From Ananas comosus (lineage: Eukaryota > Streptophyta > Magnoliopsida > Poales > Bromeliaceae), in NCBI RefSeq assembly GCF_001540865.1, contig NC_033632.1, forward strand, positions 4,055,082 through 4,119,081: 64,000 bases of DNA, in the 5' to 3' direction. The translations under genes and the position numbers were made by a program. The notes below the pieces were generated by a model. It worked only from the letters and a program-made list of their open reading frames with translations. It made no database searches and was not told where the DNA came from. Shown here piece by piece: positions 1 through 10,251 of this stretch (position 1 is the first letter of the stretch; each line of letters begins with the position of its first letter).

Positions 1-1790
1 GGGCATGGAGAGTATAGAGAAATATCCGAAGGTGACTTCCTCGGAGAGGTCACTGGTAGTGAAAAAGTCGTGTGCCATTTCTACCACCGAGAATTTTATC
101 GTTGCAAGTAATTGATCTCACTCCACTTTCTTTAATGCGGTAAATTGCACCAGGGCTCCCCAACCTTTCAATTGTTGCAAATAGTTGCAATCTTGGCATT
201 TTCATTAATCTCTTTGTCAAATTGGATCTAGATACTCAGCAGTCAACACAATTGCTCTATGAGAAGTCCAAAGTTGCTTTCGTTGTAGCTTAAAGTAGAT
301 ATTTATATCCAATTTGGCGGAGGAATTTAACTGAAAGGCAAGACAGATAGGGATGCCAGTGTGAGGTTTGAAAGTTTGGAAAACCAAACTGCAGTTATTT
401 TAAAAGATTAGCGACCGGTTGTGCAATTTACACTAATTTGCGATTGATTGATTGTTCCACTATTGAGGTAGTATATCGGTTTCTATTTTAGGATAATGGA
501 TAAGCATCTGAAGGCTCTAGCACCACTGTACTTCAACACGAAGTTCATCAAGATCGACGCTGAAGTTAGTATACATTGACCTTTGGGCTTTTGCTGTTGC
601 GTTTCAGAAGATTGTATCTAATACCTTTGTGGTACTTGATGCAGAATGCGCCGTTTTTTGTGACGAAACTAGCCATTAAGACATTGCCTTGCATCGTACT
701 GTTCAGGTGAGAGGTGTTGATTTGTTTTGTTCACGGCAAACTTAACATCCAGATTAACACATTAATATTCCTATATAAGGATATTGTTATAATGCTAATG
801 TCTCGCGGCTTCATGGCCGAGTTACAACTTCTCTAAAAGTGCTATTTGAGTATAAAAATCTCTCCGAAAGAATTCATGCCGAGTGGAAGTGGTAGCTTCA
901 AATTGGAGCTTCTACTTTTCTGGTTCAAAAAGCTTACTTAAGCTTCGTTAGACGCCCAGCTTCAGCTTCACGGTGTAACGTAGTAGCGTACTAATTACAG
1001 AAGAGAGGCTGCACAAACATGTAGTATCATTTCATTAGTCTTTTGGATTCATGATGTTGGTCTTATATGATTCTCGAATAAGGCTCTCAGATGAACTAAT
1101 TTCTTTGTCAAACTCCTTTGAAGAATTTGATGACACTTTTCCAGGAACGGCGTAGCTTTTGATAGGCTGGTTGGATTTCAGGATCTCTGCAGCAGAGATG
1201 ATTTCACCACAAGAGCTTTAGAGAACCTTCTTAAAAAGAAAGGTGTTTTTATTTTTCATTAATTATGAATTTAGTCCCTGAAGTTTGACCCTTGTTGCAA
1301 TTGTGCCCACTTTCAATTGCGTTCTCTTTCAACTGTAACAGCTTAGCCTCTGAAGTTTGGCCTTGATTTTAATCTTCATTCTCAACCCGAAGTTCAAAGT
1401 TTGACCGCGGTTTCAAATTCATCCTCGAATTTTGACCTCCATTTTAACTCACCTCGAGAATGTCATTTGTAACAGAGAAAAGAAGCCTAAAGAACCGATA
1501 AAAGATTTACCTATAAGCTATCACAAACTTCGGGATGAAATTGTTGCAATTCGAACTACTAGAATGAAAATACAAATCCTGATCAAACTTCAGGGAACAG
1601 TTTTTCTAATCAGCCCCTTCCTTTTCTGCACTTCTGTTGCATATCATGCACCATACCCTTCTTTGATATTTTAGGTATCATTGACGAAAGAAAAGGAGAC
1701 GGCGACGAGGAAGATGAAAACGACGACACAGATCATCCCAGAAACAGGAGCATTAGATCCTCAGCTGTTCAGGATTCTGATTCAGATTGA
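1..1790 (+). CDS. TXNDC9: Thioredoxin domain-containing protein 9 homologue, 5'-truncated by the window edge
   Basis: The 3' part of a phosducin-like/thioredoxin-fold protein, about 151 residues visible. Exons by frame and GT-AG sites: 1-107, 492-564, 645-706, 1145-1242, 1675-1790 (TGA). Frames join without a break. Visible landmarks are the fold's first strand (VVCHFYHREFYRC), the motif CKIMDKHL typical of TXNDC9, the LPCIVLF strand with the cis-Pro that replaces a classical redox pair, and a very acidic tail (DERKGDGDEEDEND) ending in DSDSD. The family lacks the CxxC catalytic motif and is known as a cytosolic co-factor of chaperonin-mediated tubulin/actin folding; that role is family knowledge, not visible here. 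The N-terminal coiled-coil third, including the start codon, lies upstream of the window. Intron 4 (1243-1674) contains degraded repeat sequence. Confidence 0.9.
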
Positions 1791-2145
1791 GCAGCAATGC
1801 GAGCCGCTTCTTTCTCCCGCTACAAAACCTCGCCTCGTTGTAATATCTTTTCACTAATTTGAAAAACTTAATCGTGATCGAAGTGCGGCTTTGGTTTAAG
1901 AAAATTTGAACAATCGATGTATTGAGTGCTGACAAGTTTGCATGGAATCATGGCAAGAGTTGTATGCTAGCAATCTATTTTAGCTGTAAAATGCTTACAA
2001 GCTACTACTTTTGGTTTAATATTTTAGTCAGATTGCACATGAGAATAACAGCAGCAGCAGCAGCAGTGGGAAAGAACTCATTTCCTCGACAGTAAATTGA
2101 CGCTGCGCCGTCGGCTGAAACTTGAAACATGATTTTGTGGCTGCC
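1791..2145. other. 3' flank of the TXNDC9 gene
   Basis: Probable 3' UTR and downstream sequence. A short (CAG)n run lies near 2051-2065. No other gene seen. Confidence 0.5.
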
Positions 2146-2154
2146 ACTCAGGGA

Positions 2155-2704
2155 TAGGGATGGCAATCCAACTCGCCGTTCGCGAATCAGCTCGTGTTCG
2201 ACTCGAAATGAGTTCGAGATCGAATCGCTTGTTTAGTAAACGAGCCGAGCACGAGCTGATTTTTTCGGCTCGTTTAATAAACGAGCCGAACACGAGCTGG
2301 GGTCAGCTCGCTTGTGTTCGGCTCGATAACAGCTGGAATATATATATTTTATATTTATATAACTTATTTAATTTATATTTATATATATAAATAAATAATT
2401 ATATATATAATATATATTTTTATTTTATTTAGTTTTTAGCAAAATAAAAATATAAATGTGAGCTCAATTATAACAAGATTTATTTATATGTAAAATTTCA
2501 ACTATTAGATCAAAGCCTAATGGATAAGATTTTGTAAATTTATTTTTTATATATATTCAATCTAATCCTTTTAACTTATTGTTCGTTGGCCAGCTTGTGA
2601 GTCGGCTTGTATTCAGCTCGTTAATAAACAAGCCGACCACAAGCTGAATTTTTTGGCTCGACACTTTAACGAGCCAGCTCGTGTTCGGCTCGTTTACACC
2701 CCTA
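2155..2704. mobile_element. hAT-type MITE with 8-bp target duplication
   Basis: The element begins TAGGGATGGCAATCC and ends CACCCCTA, giving short terminal inverted repeats of the TAGGGRTG type. It is flanked by an identical 8-bp direct repeat, CTCAGGGA, at 2147-2154 and 2705-2712. Eight-bp duplications are the hAT hallmark. Both ends carry repeated inverted copies of a GTTCGGCTCGTTT motif around an AT-rich middle with poly-TA tracts. It has no coding capacity. A related partial copy lies at 53190-53376. Confidence 0.85.
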
Positions 2705-2712
2705 CTCAGGGA

Positions 2713-3350
2713 GCATCGTCGCGGCTGGCACTCGAAGCTGCAGCACGCGACTTCGCCCTCTGGAGTTAGAGGCACAAACACTGCAGTAATAGTTACGGAT
2801 AAATTTGGTATAGCAACAACTGCAGATAATCTCCGCACAAGAATATGATTCAACAAATTAAGGTGGTGTAATTTTGTGGCTGGAAATAAGAGTTTAGACT
2901 AAAACTATTCGATCCTAAAAGGAAAAGAAAAGGCAGTAACAAGAAATGCATGTTTGGTCCTGCTTTTGAAATAGCTTCGTATCCAATACGCAAAATCCGA
3001 GATTTAGTGAACGAAAATTGCAGAGGTTTTTGGCTATGTTGTTGTGGCTTTTTTACTTTTCTGCGTCGAGAAGCTGAGAGAATCATTGTTTGATTCGTAA
3101 GAATCAAATATTATAACATTTATATCATAGTTTTTAATGTGTAATTTTATTTTTCTCTTTTGGGCCAAGGGTCGTGCCGAGCCTGATTCAAAACTATTCA
3201 AATTGGTGCTACTTAAGCTATTAGAAATAATAATCAAATTGTTTGATTTTCGCAGAAGTATAAGCGTGACAAATAGACATTAATAAAAGATTAAATTAGA
3301 TTAGATAAGATAAAGTAGGAATGTTGGAAAAAAAAAATAGTTTAACAGCT
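2713..3350. other. Intergenic sequence
   Basis: Mixed-composition sequence with short open frames only. No coding signal or clear repeat recognised. Confidence 0.4.
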
Positions 3351-3352
3351 TG

Positions 3353-3591
3353 AGGCTTAGTTTGATATTAAAACATATCTAACGTTATTAGATAAAATGA
3401 AGTTAGGGTAAAAATATATAGAGATATGCTTCTGCGTTCTCCGATTAGATCGCAGAAAATATATCATAACTGATTTATCGCGATATACGAAACGTAATAT
3501 TACGTATGAGAATAAATATAATATTTTTCCTATTGTACTTTCTCACTGTACGTAACGCAATTTTTTCGCAATCTCAAACTAAACCTAAATA
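3353..3591. mobile_element. MITE of the GGCTTAGTTTG family
   Basis: Left end GGCTTAGTTTGATATT and right end CTCAAACTAAACCT are inverted partners, spanning about 240 bp without coding capacity. A second copy of the family lies at about 43245-43452 (left end GGCTTAGTTTGGTATTG), nested inside another element. I could not define a clean target duplication. Confidence 0.55.
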
Positions 3592-4490
3592 AGGTTGCAA
3601 TTAAACGAGATTAATTTAGAAAAGAGTATCACAAAATATTTTTTGGTATTACATTTTAATAAAACTAATAATAATACATTATTGTTATTGCTTAGAAAAA
3701 AAAATAAATTATTTTTCTATTCCGACTCTTCCCCTTTCATGAGACGGAAACTTAAAAAAAATAGCCGTTACAAGCTCACACTATTTCTTTTTTTTGGACC
3801 CATCTCATTCTGTCCATTTCTAATTAATCAACAAAATCCTCCTAGATAATAAACCCCATACTGCGACTGCAAAAAGTGCTTTTGTAGCCCAAAGTGGAAT
3901 ATCCCATATTCTCATATTTACTAAAACATAAATAAATAAATAAATAAATTGCACAATTGGCCATCAAATTTTGAGGCTCGTGACGTTTAATTTTTAAATT
4001 TAATTATTATAATTTTTAATTTAAATATTTTAAATTATTATAATAAATTTTAGAGTAAAATTAGTTAACTAAATGATAACGTATTGTTAATGTGACAAAA
4101 AAATAATAATATCTGATTAACAATGTGAGAATAATTAAGATTTATGGGCACGTTAGCTATATATTATTATTCAATCGATAAAATTGCACTATAAAATTTA
4201 ATTTACAGTGCTGTTAAAAATCTGAACTAAAAGTTATGATAAATTAAAATTTAAAAATAATAATGTCACGTGTTTAGTTTAAAAAGCCAATGTGTAATTT
4301 AGGCTTAAAATAATCTTTAATAGCACCTAAAAAAAAGATATTATATAATAGATTTTCAAAATTTGAAAAGTATTTTATTTTTTTCTGAGGGTAAAAATAT
4401 TTTTATTAATTTTAAATAATATCCTTAAATATTTTTAATTTTAATAATTTTAAAGTAATTGGAAAATTTTGAAAAGTAGAAATGAATAAA
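3592..4490. other. AT-rich intergenic spacer
   Basis: Highly AT-rich sequence upstream of the DUF630/DUF632 gene, with an (AAAT)n run near 3929-3950. It contains a weakly repeated stretch (about 3950-4320) that resembles degraded MITE sequence. No gene seen. Confidence 0.45.
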
Positions 4491-4509
4491 TATGCAAAAC
4501 CCGGGCTTT

Positions 4510-4510
<1 letters not shown>

Positions 4511-4538
<28 letters not shown>
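4511..4538. repeat. (GA)n microsatellite at the start of the leader region
   Basis: An uninterrupted GA run, followed by CT-rich sequence to about 4700. It sits about 640 bp upstream of the ATG at 5177, where the 5' UTR of the next gene would be expected. GA/CT tracts are common in plant leaders. Confidence 0.85.
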
Positions 4539-4542
<4 letters not shown>

Positions 4543-5176
4543 TCTCTCTCTTCTTTCTCTCTCCTCTTTCACACAATCACACTCACACCTTTTAGCCTCC
4601 ACATATCTCGAGGTTCTCTCTCTCTAGTCTCTATATATGTGTCTCTGTTGATTCCTTTGCTGTTATCATTTGTCTCATCTCTCTCTCTCTTACTTTTGCT
4701 GCTTTTTCAATGGGTACCATTTTGATGCCCCTTTCCTATTGGCGCTAGAGAGAGAAACAGGAGAGTAAAGTTCCCATTTTGATGCGTTTTCTCCTCCTTT
4801 TTCTTTTTTTTTCTTTTTTTTTTTGTGAGGTATGTGTGAGAAATTTGTGAGAAGTTGGTGTCCTTCATTGTCCGGAGCAAGAACTCAAATGTGTTCTTAT
4901 TAGGGTTTTTCGCTTGCTGATTTGAAGTGGAGAGAGGTAACTCACTCTTTTTTATCATTTGATTTAATGCTGCTACTTTTTCTGAAGTTAGTTCTTAATT
5001 TTCAGTTTTTTTTTTTTTTGTTCTCTGATTAATCATGAAAAGTAGAGATTGTAGCAGGAAAGTTGTGGAATTTGGGACATTGTAAGTATGGAGATCCATT
5101 ACTTCACTAGGGTTTTTGATGAACTTAAGTCTCCCTTAAATTGTTGAAACTTTGCTATAGAAAAAGTAGGATCTTG

Positions 5177-8100
5177 ATGGGTTCTTCAAGCTCTAAACCC
5201 ACCACCAGCAATGAAGCATTGGTTCTCTGCAAGGAGAGAATGCATTACATCAAGCGCGCGATCGACGCGCGGAATTCGCTATCCGCGGCGCATTTGCTGT
5301 ACATCCGGTCCCTTCGTAGCACCGGAAATGCTCTGCGGCGATACGCGGAGCCTGATCTTTCGGTCGAGTCGTCGATCTCGGCCTCCGAAGTAGAGAAATC
5401 CCCAAGCCACTCTTCCTACGCATCGCCGTCGCCTTCCCGCGAGCATGCCGCCGCTTCTCCTCAGCTCGCAAATGCGAGCTACATGAGAGCGACGAAGAGT
5501 GCTTCTGTAACGGTGACGGTGGAGCGAGAAGCAGCTCACTTTGTTGAGCATGAATCTCTCCGCTCCCCCCCGCCGCCGCTGCCGCCGGTTTCCCTTGAAT
5601 CGAATTCCTCATGGGACTTCTTCGACCCTATCGATGCGATAAGTTTTAGTAGTAGATTGAAGGGTTTGAGACAAGTAAGAGAAGCCGAAGTGGTTCCTTT
5701 AATCGAAGAGGAAACGAAAAAGTCCCATGAAATGCAAGAGGAGGTGGTCGACATGTATGGGAGTATCATTGATGAAGCTCTAGGGGACGAGGGAGAGGAA
5801 GAAGTATTAGCGGAAAGGGAGGATGCTGCCGAGTACATTACACATAGGGCCAAAGATTTTCTTTCTAGCATGAGGGACATCGAACACCGGTTTCTTAGGG
5901 CAGCAGAAGCGGGCAATGAGATGTCGAGAATGCTCGAGACTAACAAAATCAGGCTAAGTATTTGTTCTGATTTATCAGGTAATTGTTCTCGTGATAGGCC
6001 ATACCCTTTTTTCTATTTGATTTTCTTCGTTCGGCATGTTTGGCTCAGTTAGAGCGCTTTTGCAAAAGTGCTGCTTAAGAAGAGCTGTTGAAAGAAGTAT
6101 CAATATTAGGAGCTTCTGCTTTCGGAGCCCGAAAACTTGTTTTAGTTCTTTGGCTTTTTGCGATAGCAAAAGCTCCATCCTGTTTGTTGGCCTAATTGGA
6201 GCTTCTGCTCTTGGAGCCTGAAAACTCATTGTAGGTTTTTTTGGCTTTTTGCAATAGCAAAAGCTCCAGTCTGTATGTTAGCCCAATGCCACATTTCTGA
6301 AGCTTCTAGTTTGTGAAGTAGAGAAGCGATTCATTTTCTCATCTTTATCAAGCATTTGCTTCTATAGGCAGACCACCCACTTCAAGATTTCTCACAGCAT
6401 TTCATCGAGTTTGCTGCAATGGGGAGACTCCCCTTAATCAAGGTACTCTGATTTTTTATGTTATAATTATATAACATTTAAATGATATAGGATATAATAA
6501 GCTTTTGTTTTTGCAAATTGCTATAGATATCTAATTGTGAGTTTTACTACAGAATCTACGCAAAATGCTACGAAGGTCATCACTTGGAATCGTTCAGTCT
6601 CGTCCCTGTCATCATCATCCAAGAACCCTCTTACATCGACAGCGAGAGATGATGGCGGCGATAGTAGTAGTGATTTTATTGAGGAATTTTCCATGATTTC
6701 GGGAAGCCATTCTTCTACGCTGAACAGGCTGTATGCATGGGAAAGAAAACTTTACGATGAAATCAAGGTACTTAGTATATTAACATGCCTGGCACGCTTA
6801 TTCATTGTTTTGCAAATAACTTAATAATAACTTATCAAGGTTTGCACCTTCTTTGAAGTGAGGATGCTCTACATATTTATTCCGCAAAATCGAGTTCCGT
6901 CATATCTTCTGTAGAATTCATTCATTCCCCCGGAGCTGTTACTAGTTATCGATTTTTTTACTTATATGAATGGTTCATCGTAAATTGTTTGTTGTAGCTA
7001 ATAGAAACAAAACACGGATTTGCTTCAACTTGTTTCCCCTGATGCAACTTCCTTACTGAAAAGCAAATTCTTATCAGCGGGCGTCTCAACTCTCTTATAC
7101 TATAATGGATACCATGACTGCACGTGAACTGTTTCCGCTTTTCAGAACATTGCTCGCCGTTCAAGAAATTCTGAACAAACTTGATCTTTCTTTTTTAGTA
7201 TTTATGTTATCCCAATGTAGGATATTTTCTCAAAAAAAAAAAATGTAGGATATATGTTTGCGTATAACCAAGGCGTCGTTGATTTTAGTTGTACATACTT
7301 CTTCGGTGATACCATAGCATTAGAACACAGAAAAGGTATATTTCTTCAGTGTATTTGTTATCCTCTTCTCACGTATTTTACGTGATAATCAATAGGCTAG
7401 CGAATGTATTCGGAAGGCCTATGATCAGAAGTGTACTCAGCTCAGACACCAATTTGCCCGAGATCTCAACGCAGAATTGATCGATAAAACGCGAGCTGTT
7501 GTAAAGGATCTGCATTCGCGATTAAGTGTAGCCATTCAAGCGGTTGATTCAATATCCAAACGAATCGAGAGGATGAGGGATGAGGAATTGCTCCCTCAAC
7601 TCGTCGAGCTCATTCATGGGTATGTTCCTAAATTCCAACGCATTTCGAGGTGTATATCGGAAAATTATGACTCGGCAGCAACGACTGTTTACTGTAAATA
7701 ACTCTCTGCATGCAGGTTAATCAGGATGTGGAAAAACATGCTTGAATGCCACCATTCTCAATTCATCACAATCTCCTTAGCTTACCATGCCAAAAGCTCG
7801 ACGACCTCGACGCCTCCCTCACGAGACGGGCACCGCAAGCAGGCCTTGGTGCACCTAAAGAATGAGCTGGAGTTCTTCAGCTCGAGCTTCACAAACTGGG
7901 TCGACGCGCTCGAATCCTATGTTGCGGCGCTCAACTCGTGGCTCCAGAAGTGCGTCCTCCAACCGCAAGAAAACAGAAGGGGAAGGAGAAGAGCCATCTT
8001 CCCCCCTCGACAAGCGCTCTCTCCTCCGATATTCGTTCTCTGCAGCGATTGGCTCACGGGGATGAGAGTGGTTCCGTACGATTTTCTTCGCGATTGTGTT

Positions 8101-8355
8101 AAAGAACTCACCACCCTCCTCCATGACTTCATTGAAAAGTTGGTAGAAGAGGACAAGAAAAGGAAAGAAGAGCGGGGAGAGATCGGCGGAACCGAGAAGA
8201 TCGAAAATTACTCCAAGTTGGTTAGTTTGCAGGCGAGTTTAGCGAAGGTGTTCGACAAGTTGGCGAAGTTCTCCGAGGCCTCTTTGAAAGTATACGAAGA
8301 TGTGAAGCAAGGACATGAGATTGCGCGCACCGCGTATAAAAATGGCGGGATCTAA
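5177..8355 (+). CDS. DUF630/DUF632 protein (NRG2-like family)
   Basis: Predicted product 651 residues from five exons: 5177-5978, 6368-6442, 6553-6767, 7396-7619, 7716-8355. All joins keep frame (phases 1, 1, 0, 2). The start at 5177 is preferred over the in-frame ATG at 5141 because it gives MGSSSSK, a classical N-myristoylation start kept across this family. DUF630 occupies about residues 1-60 (Ala/Arg-rich helix YIKRAIDARNSLSAAH). A Ser/Pro-rich linker follows, then the conserved WDFF motif near residue 145. DUF632 runs from about 226 to about 560, with landmarks NEMSRMLETNKIRL, FHRVCCN, VITWNR, RLYAWERKLYDEIK and RMWKNMLECH. Members include Arabidopsis NRG2, a nitrate-signalling regulator, but which member this corresponds to is not decided here. 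The leader is CT-rich and may hold an intron between about 4935 and 5170. Confidence 0.9.
6044..6340. repeat. AAAGCT-type dispersed repeat, two tandem units, in an intron
   Basis: Intron 1 of the DUF630/DUF632 gene holds two adjacent ~120-bp units sharing GGAGCTTCTGCT, GGAGCC(T/C)GAAAAC, GGCTTTTTGC and GCAAAAGCTCCA. Diverged relatives lie at about 890-960, 17460-17690, 18539-18750, 32525-32650, 33170-33365 and 60712-60960. The family looks like a MITE or short non-autonomous repeat tolerated in introns and gene flanks. Confidence 0.6.
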
Positions 8356-8791
8356 TCATTATGAATGTGATGTAGCTACATTTTCATCATGTTTGTAAAT
8401 TTTTGTCATCAGTGATGTTCACCTCTTGAGGATATTTGGTGAATAACCTAGTACAAATAAATTCAGATGGGAGAAAAATAAGTTGCAGTATATGTTTCTG
8501 GGTAAAGTTTTTGGGTTTTAAATGTTTTCCTTGTGAGATTAGTAACTTAGTAACTTCATGTGCATGAAATTGTTGTTCATTTATGATTTTCATTGGCATT
8601 TTATTAATAACTTACTTATATACGTATAATAAATAAGAAAATATTACAGAATGGATTACTATTCATTTTTTTTAATATGATTTTTTTAGGAGAACTTTTT
8701 TTTTATATTAATAGAAAACTCAAAGGTGTAGGATCTTCCTCAATGTTTAAAATTTAATGTGTCCCATCTTTTCTAGTTAAATTATTTTATC

Positions 8792-8849
8792 TACGTACGG
8801 TAATTCTTTACGAAAATAAGGTACGTAAGGTAATTCTTTACGAAAATAA
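8792..8849. repeat. 29-bp direct tandem duplication
   Basis: Two adjacent near-identical copies containing the core GGTAATTCTTTACGAAAATA lie in the intergenic spacer after the DUF630/DUF632 gene. Confidence 0.85.
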
Positions 8850-8960
8850 AAACAATACTTTTCTATTGCACTATGTTTAATAAAAATATATATATATATA
8901 TTATATATATATTATATATATATATATATTATATTATATATATATTATATTATATATATA

Positions 8961-9181
8961 GAGTAGGGTTAGATACTTTTACAGGTATCACCCAAGTGAT
9001 ACTTGTGTGTTTTTAGCCATTGGATCTACTTTTTGATTACTAATAGTCCTTGGATCAACACTATTCACCTACCACCACCTACCACCACCTACCACCATCA
9101 TCTCAACCTCACATCTCTCCATCCAAGACTAAAAACACACAGTATCACTTGGGTGATACTTTTACAAGTATTCTAGCTCAA

Positions 9182-9184
<3 letters not shown>
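8961..9184. mobile_element. Palindromic MITE inserted in a TA microsatellite
   Basis: A 224-bp element with ~50-bp imperfect inverted ends: left GAGTAGGGTTAGATACTT, right complement GAGTTGAGCTAGAATACTT. Each end contains the self-complementary core GTATCACCCAAGTGATAC or its variant. It is flanked on both sides by long (TA)n tracts, so a TA target duplication (Tc1/mariner style) is likely but cannot be proven inside the microsatellite. The middle holds a CACCTACCAC tandem run (9067-9098). Confidence 0.7.
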
Positions 9185-9224
<40 letters not shown>

Positions 9225-9393
9225 AAATAATATTTTTCTATTGCACTATGTTTGCTGTTCCATGCAGAGGCTACATCAAGTATGCGGCGACATGACTACA
9301 TTGTCATTAATAATTATTTTTCTAATATTATTAGTAATATTTATTTAGAAATAATTCTGAAGTTGATTTGAGTAACTAAATACCACCCACTAA

Positions 9394-10196
9394 GGGCGTG
9401 TTTGGTTCAAAGTTGTGTCGGAATCAGAATCGGAATCAAAAAAGGCTGGAATCGGAATCTGAATGACTCATTACCTAATTCTTGATTCATCACCTGAATC
9501 GGAATCGGAATAAATCATTCCCATTGTCGGTTTTTGGTTCAGATAGATATAAAAACGTAATCAAATTAATATACTAACATTATCTTTATAATATATTAAT
9601 TTAAATTCAAATTAAAAATTAAATATTAAAAATTTACATCAAAATTTTGAAATAATGTCAAAATTTTAAATCTATTTTTTTTAAAAAAAAACTAAACTTT
9701 GAAGTTGAGTGGATAATTCAAAATATGAAACTAAATTTTAATTTATTCAAATTCAAACTTAAAATTACAATTTAAATTTTAATTTGAATCCATAAATTTA
9801 ATTTAAGTTTAAAATAAAATTTGAATAAAACTTTATATAAATTAAAATTTAATTTAAATTCAAATTTATAAGCTGGATTCAAAATACTTGATTAAATTTT
9901 AATTTTTAATTTAAGTTTAAATTAAAATTTAAAATTATATATTTAATTTTTAAATTTTAACTCATATTTTAATTAAAAAAGTTGAAAAAAAAATTAATCC
10001 AAAAAATATCCATTCCGTCCGGATTCAACTTTCAATCCGGCCTCCTAAGCCGGATTGAAAAAAGAGGTGATTAGGGGATTCCCATTCCACTCGAGAATCG
10101 GAATCGGAATGGGACTCCCGCGTATCAAATACCTACAAATGGATTTACCCATTCCGATTCCGATTTCAGGGTGAAAAAAAAGCGAACCAAACACGC
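9394..10196. mobile_element. PIF/Harbinger-like non-autonomous element (family also at 50672-51461)
   Basis: An ~800-bp element with inverted ends GGGCGTGTTTGGTTC and GAACCAAACACGC. Subterminal arrays of GGAATCGGAATC-type repeats occur at both ends, with a very AT-rich centre between. The left flank is TAA, but the right flank (AAG) is not a clean match. The second copy at 50672-51461 shares both the ends and the AT-rich middle. No coding capacity. Confidence 0.7.
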
Positions 10197-10251
10197 AAGT
10201 GTGGTTTTCGAAAATTTTTCTTTAAAAATAGTTTTCTTAATGAAAAGATTT

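Noticed and set aside
1432..1674. An 80-codon plus-strand frame inside the TXNDC9 locus
   Set aside because: It lies in intron 4 and ends exactly at the splice acceptor, while the spliced frame through 1675 gives the expected acidic C-terminus.
5141..5176. Upstream in-frame ATG of the DUF630/DUF632 gene
   Set aside because: It would add 12 residues and bury the family-typical MGSSSSK myristoylation start.
5250..5946. Minus-strand frames of 90-136 codons opposite DUF630/DUF632 exon 1
   Set aside because: Shadow frames in GC-rich coding sequence, without recognised motifs or splice context.
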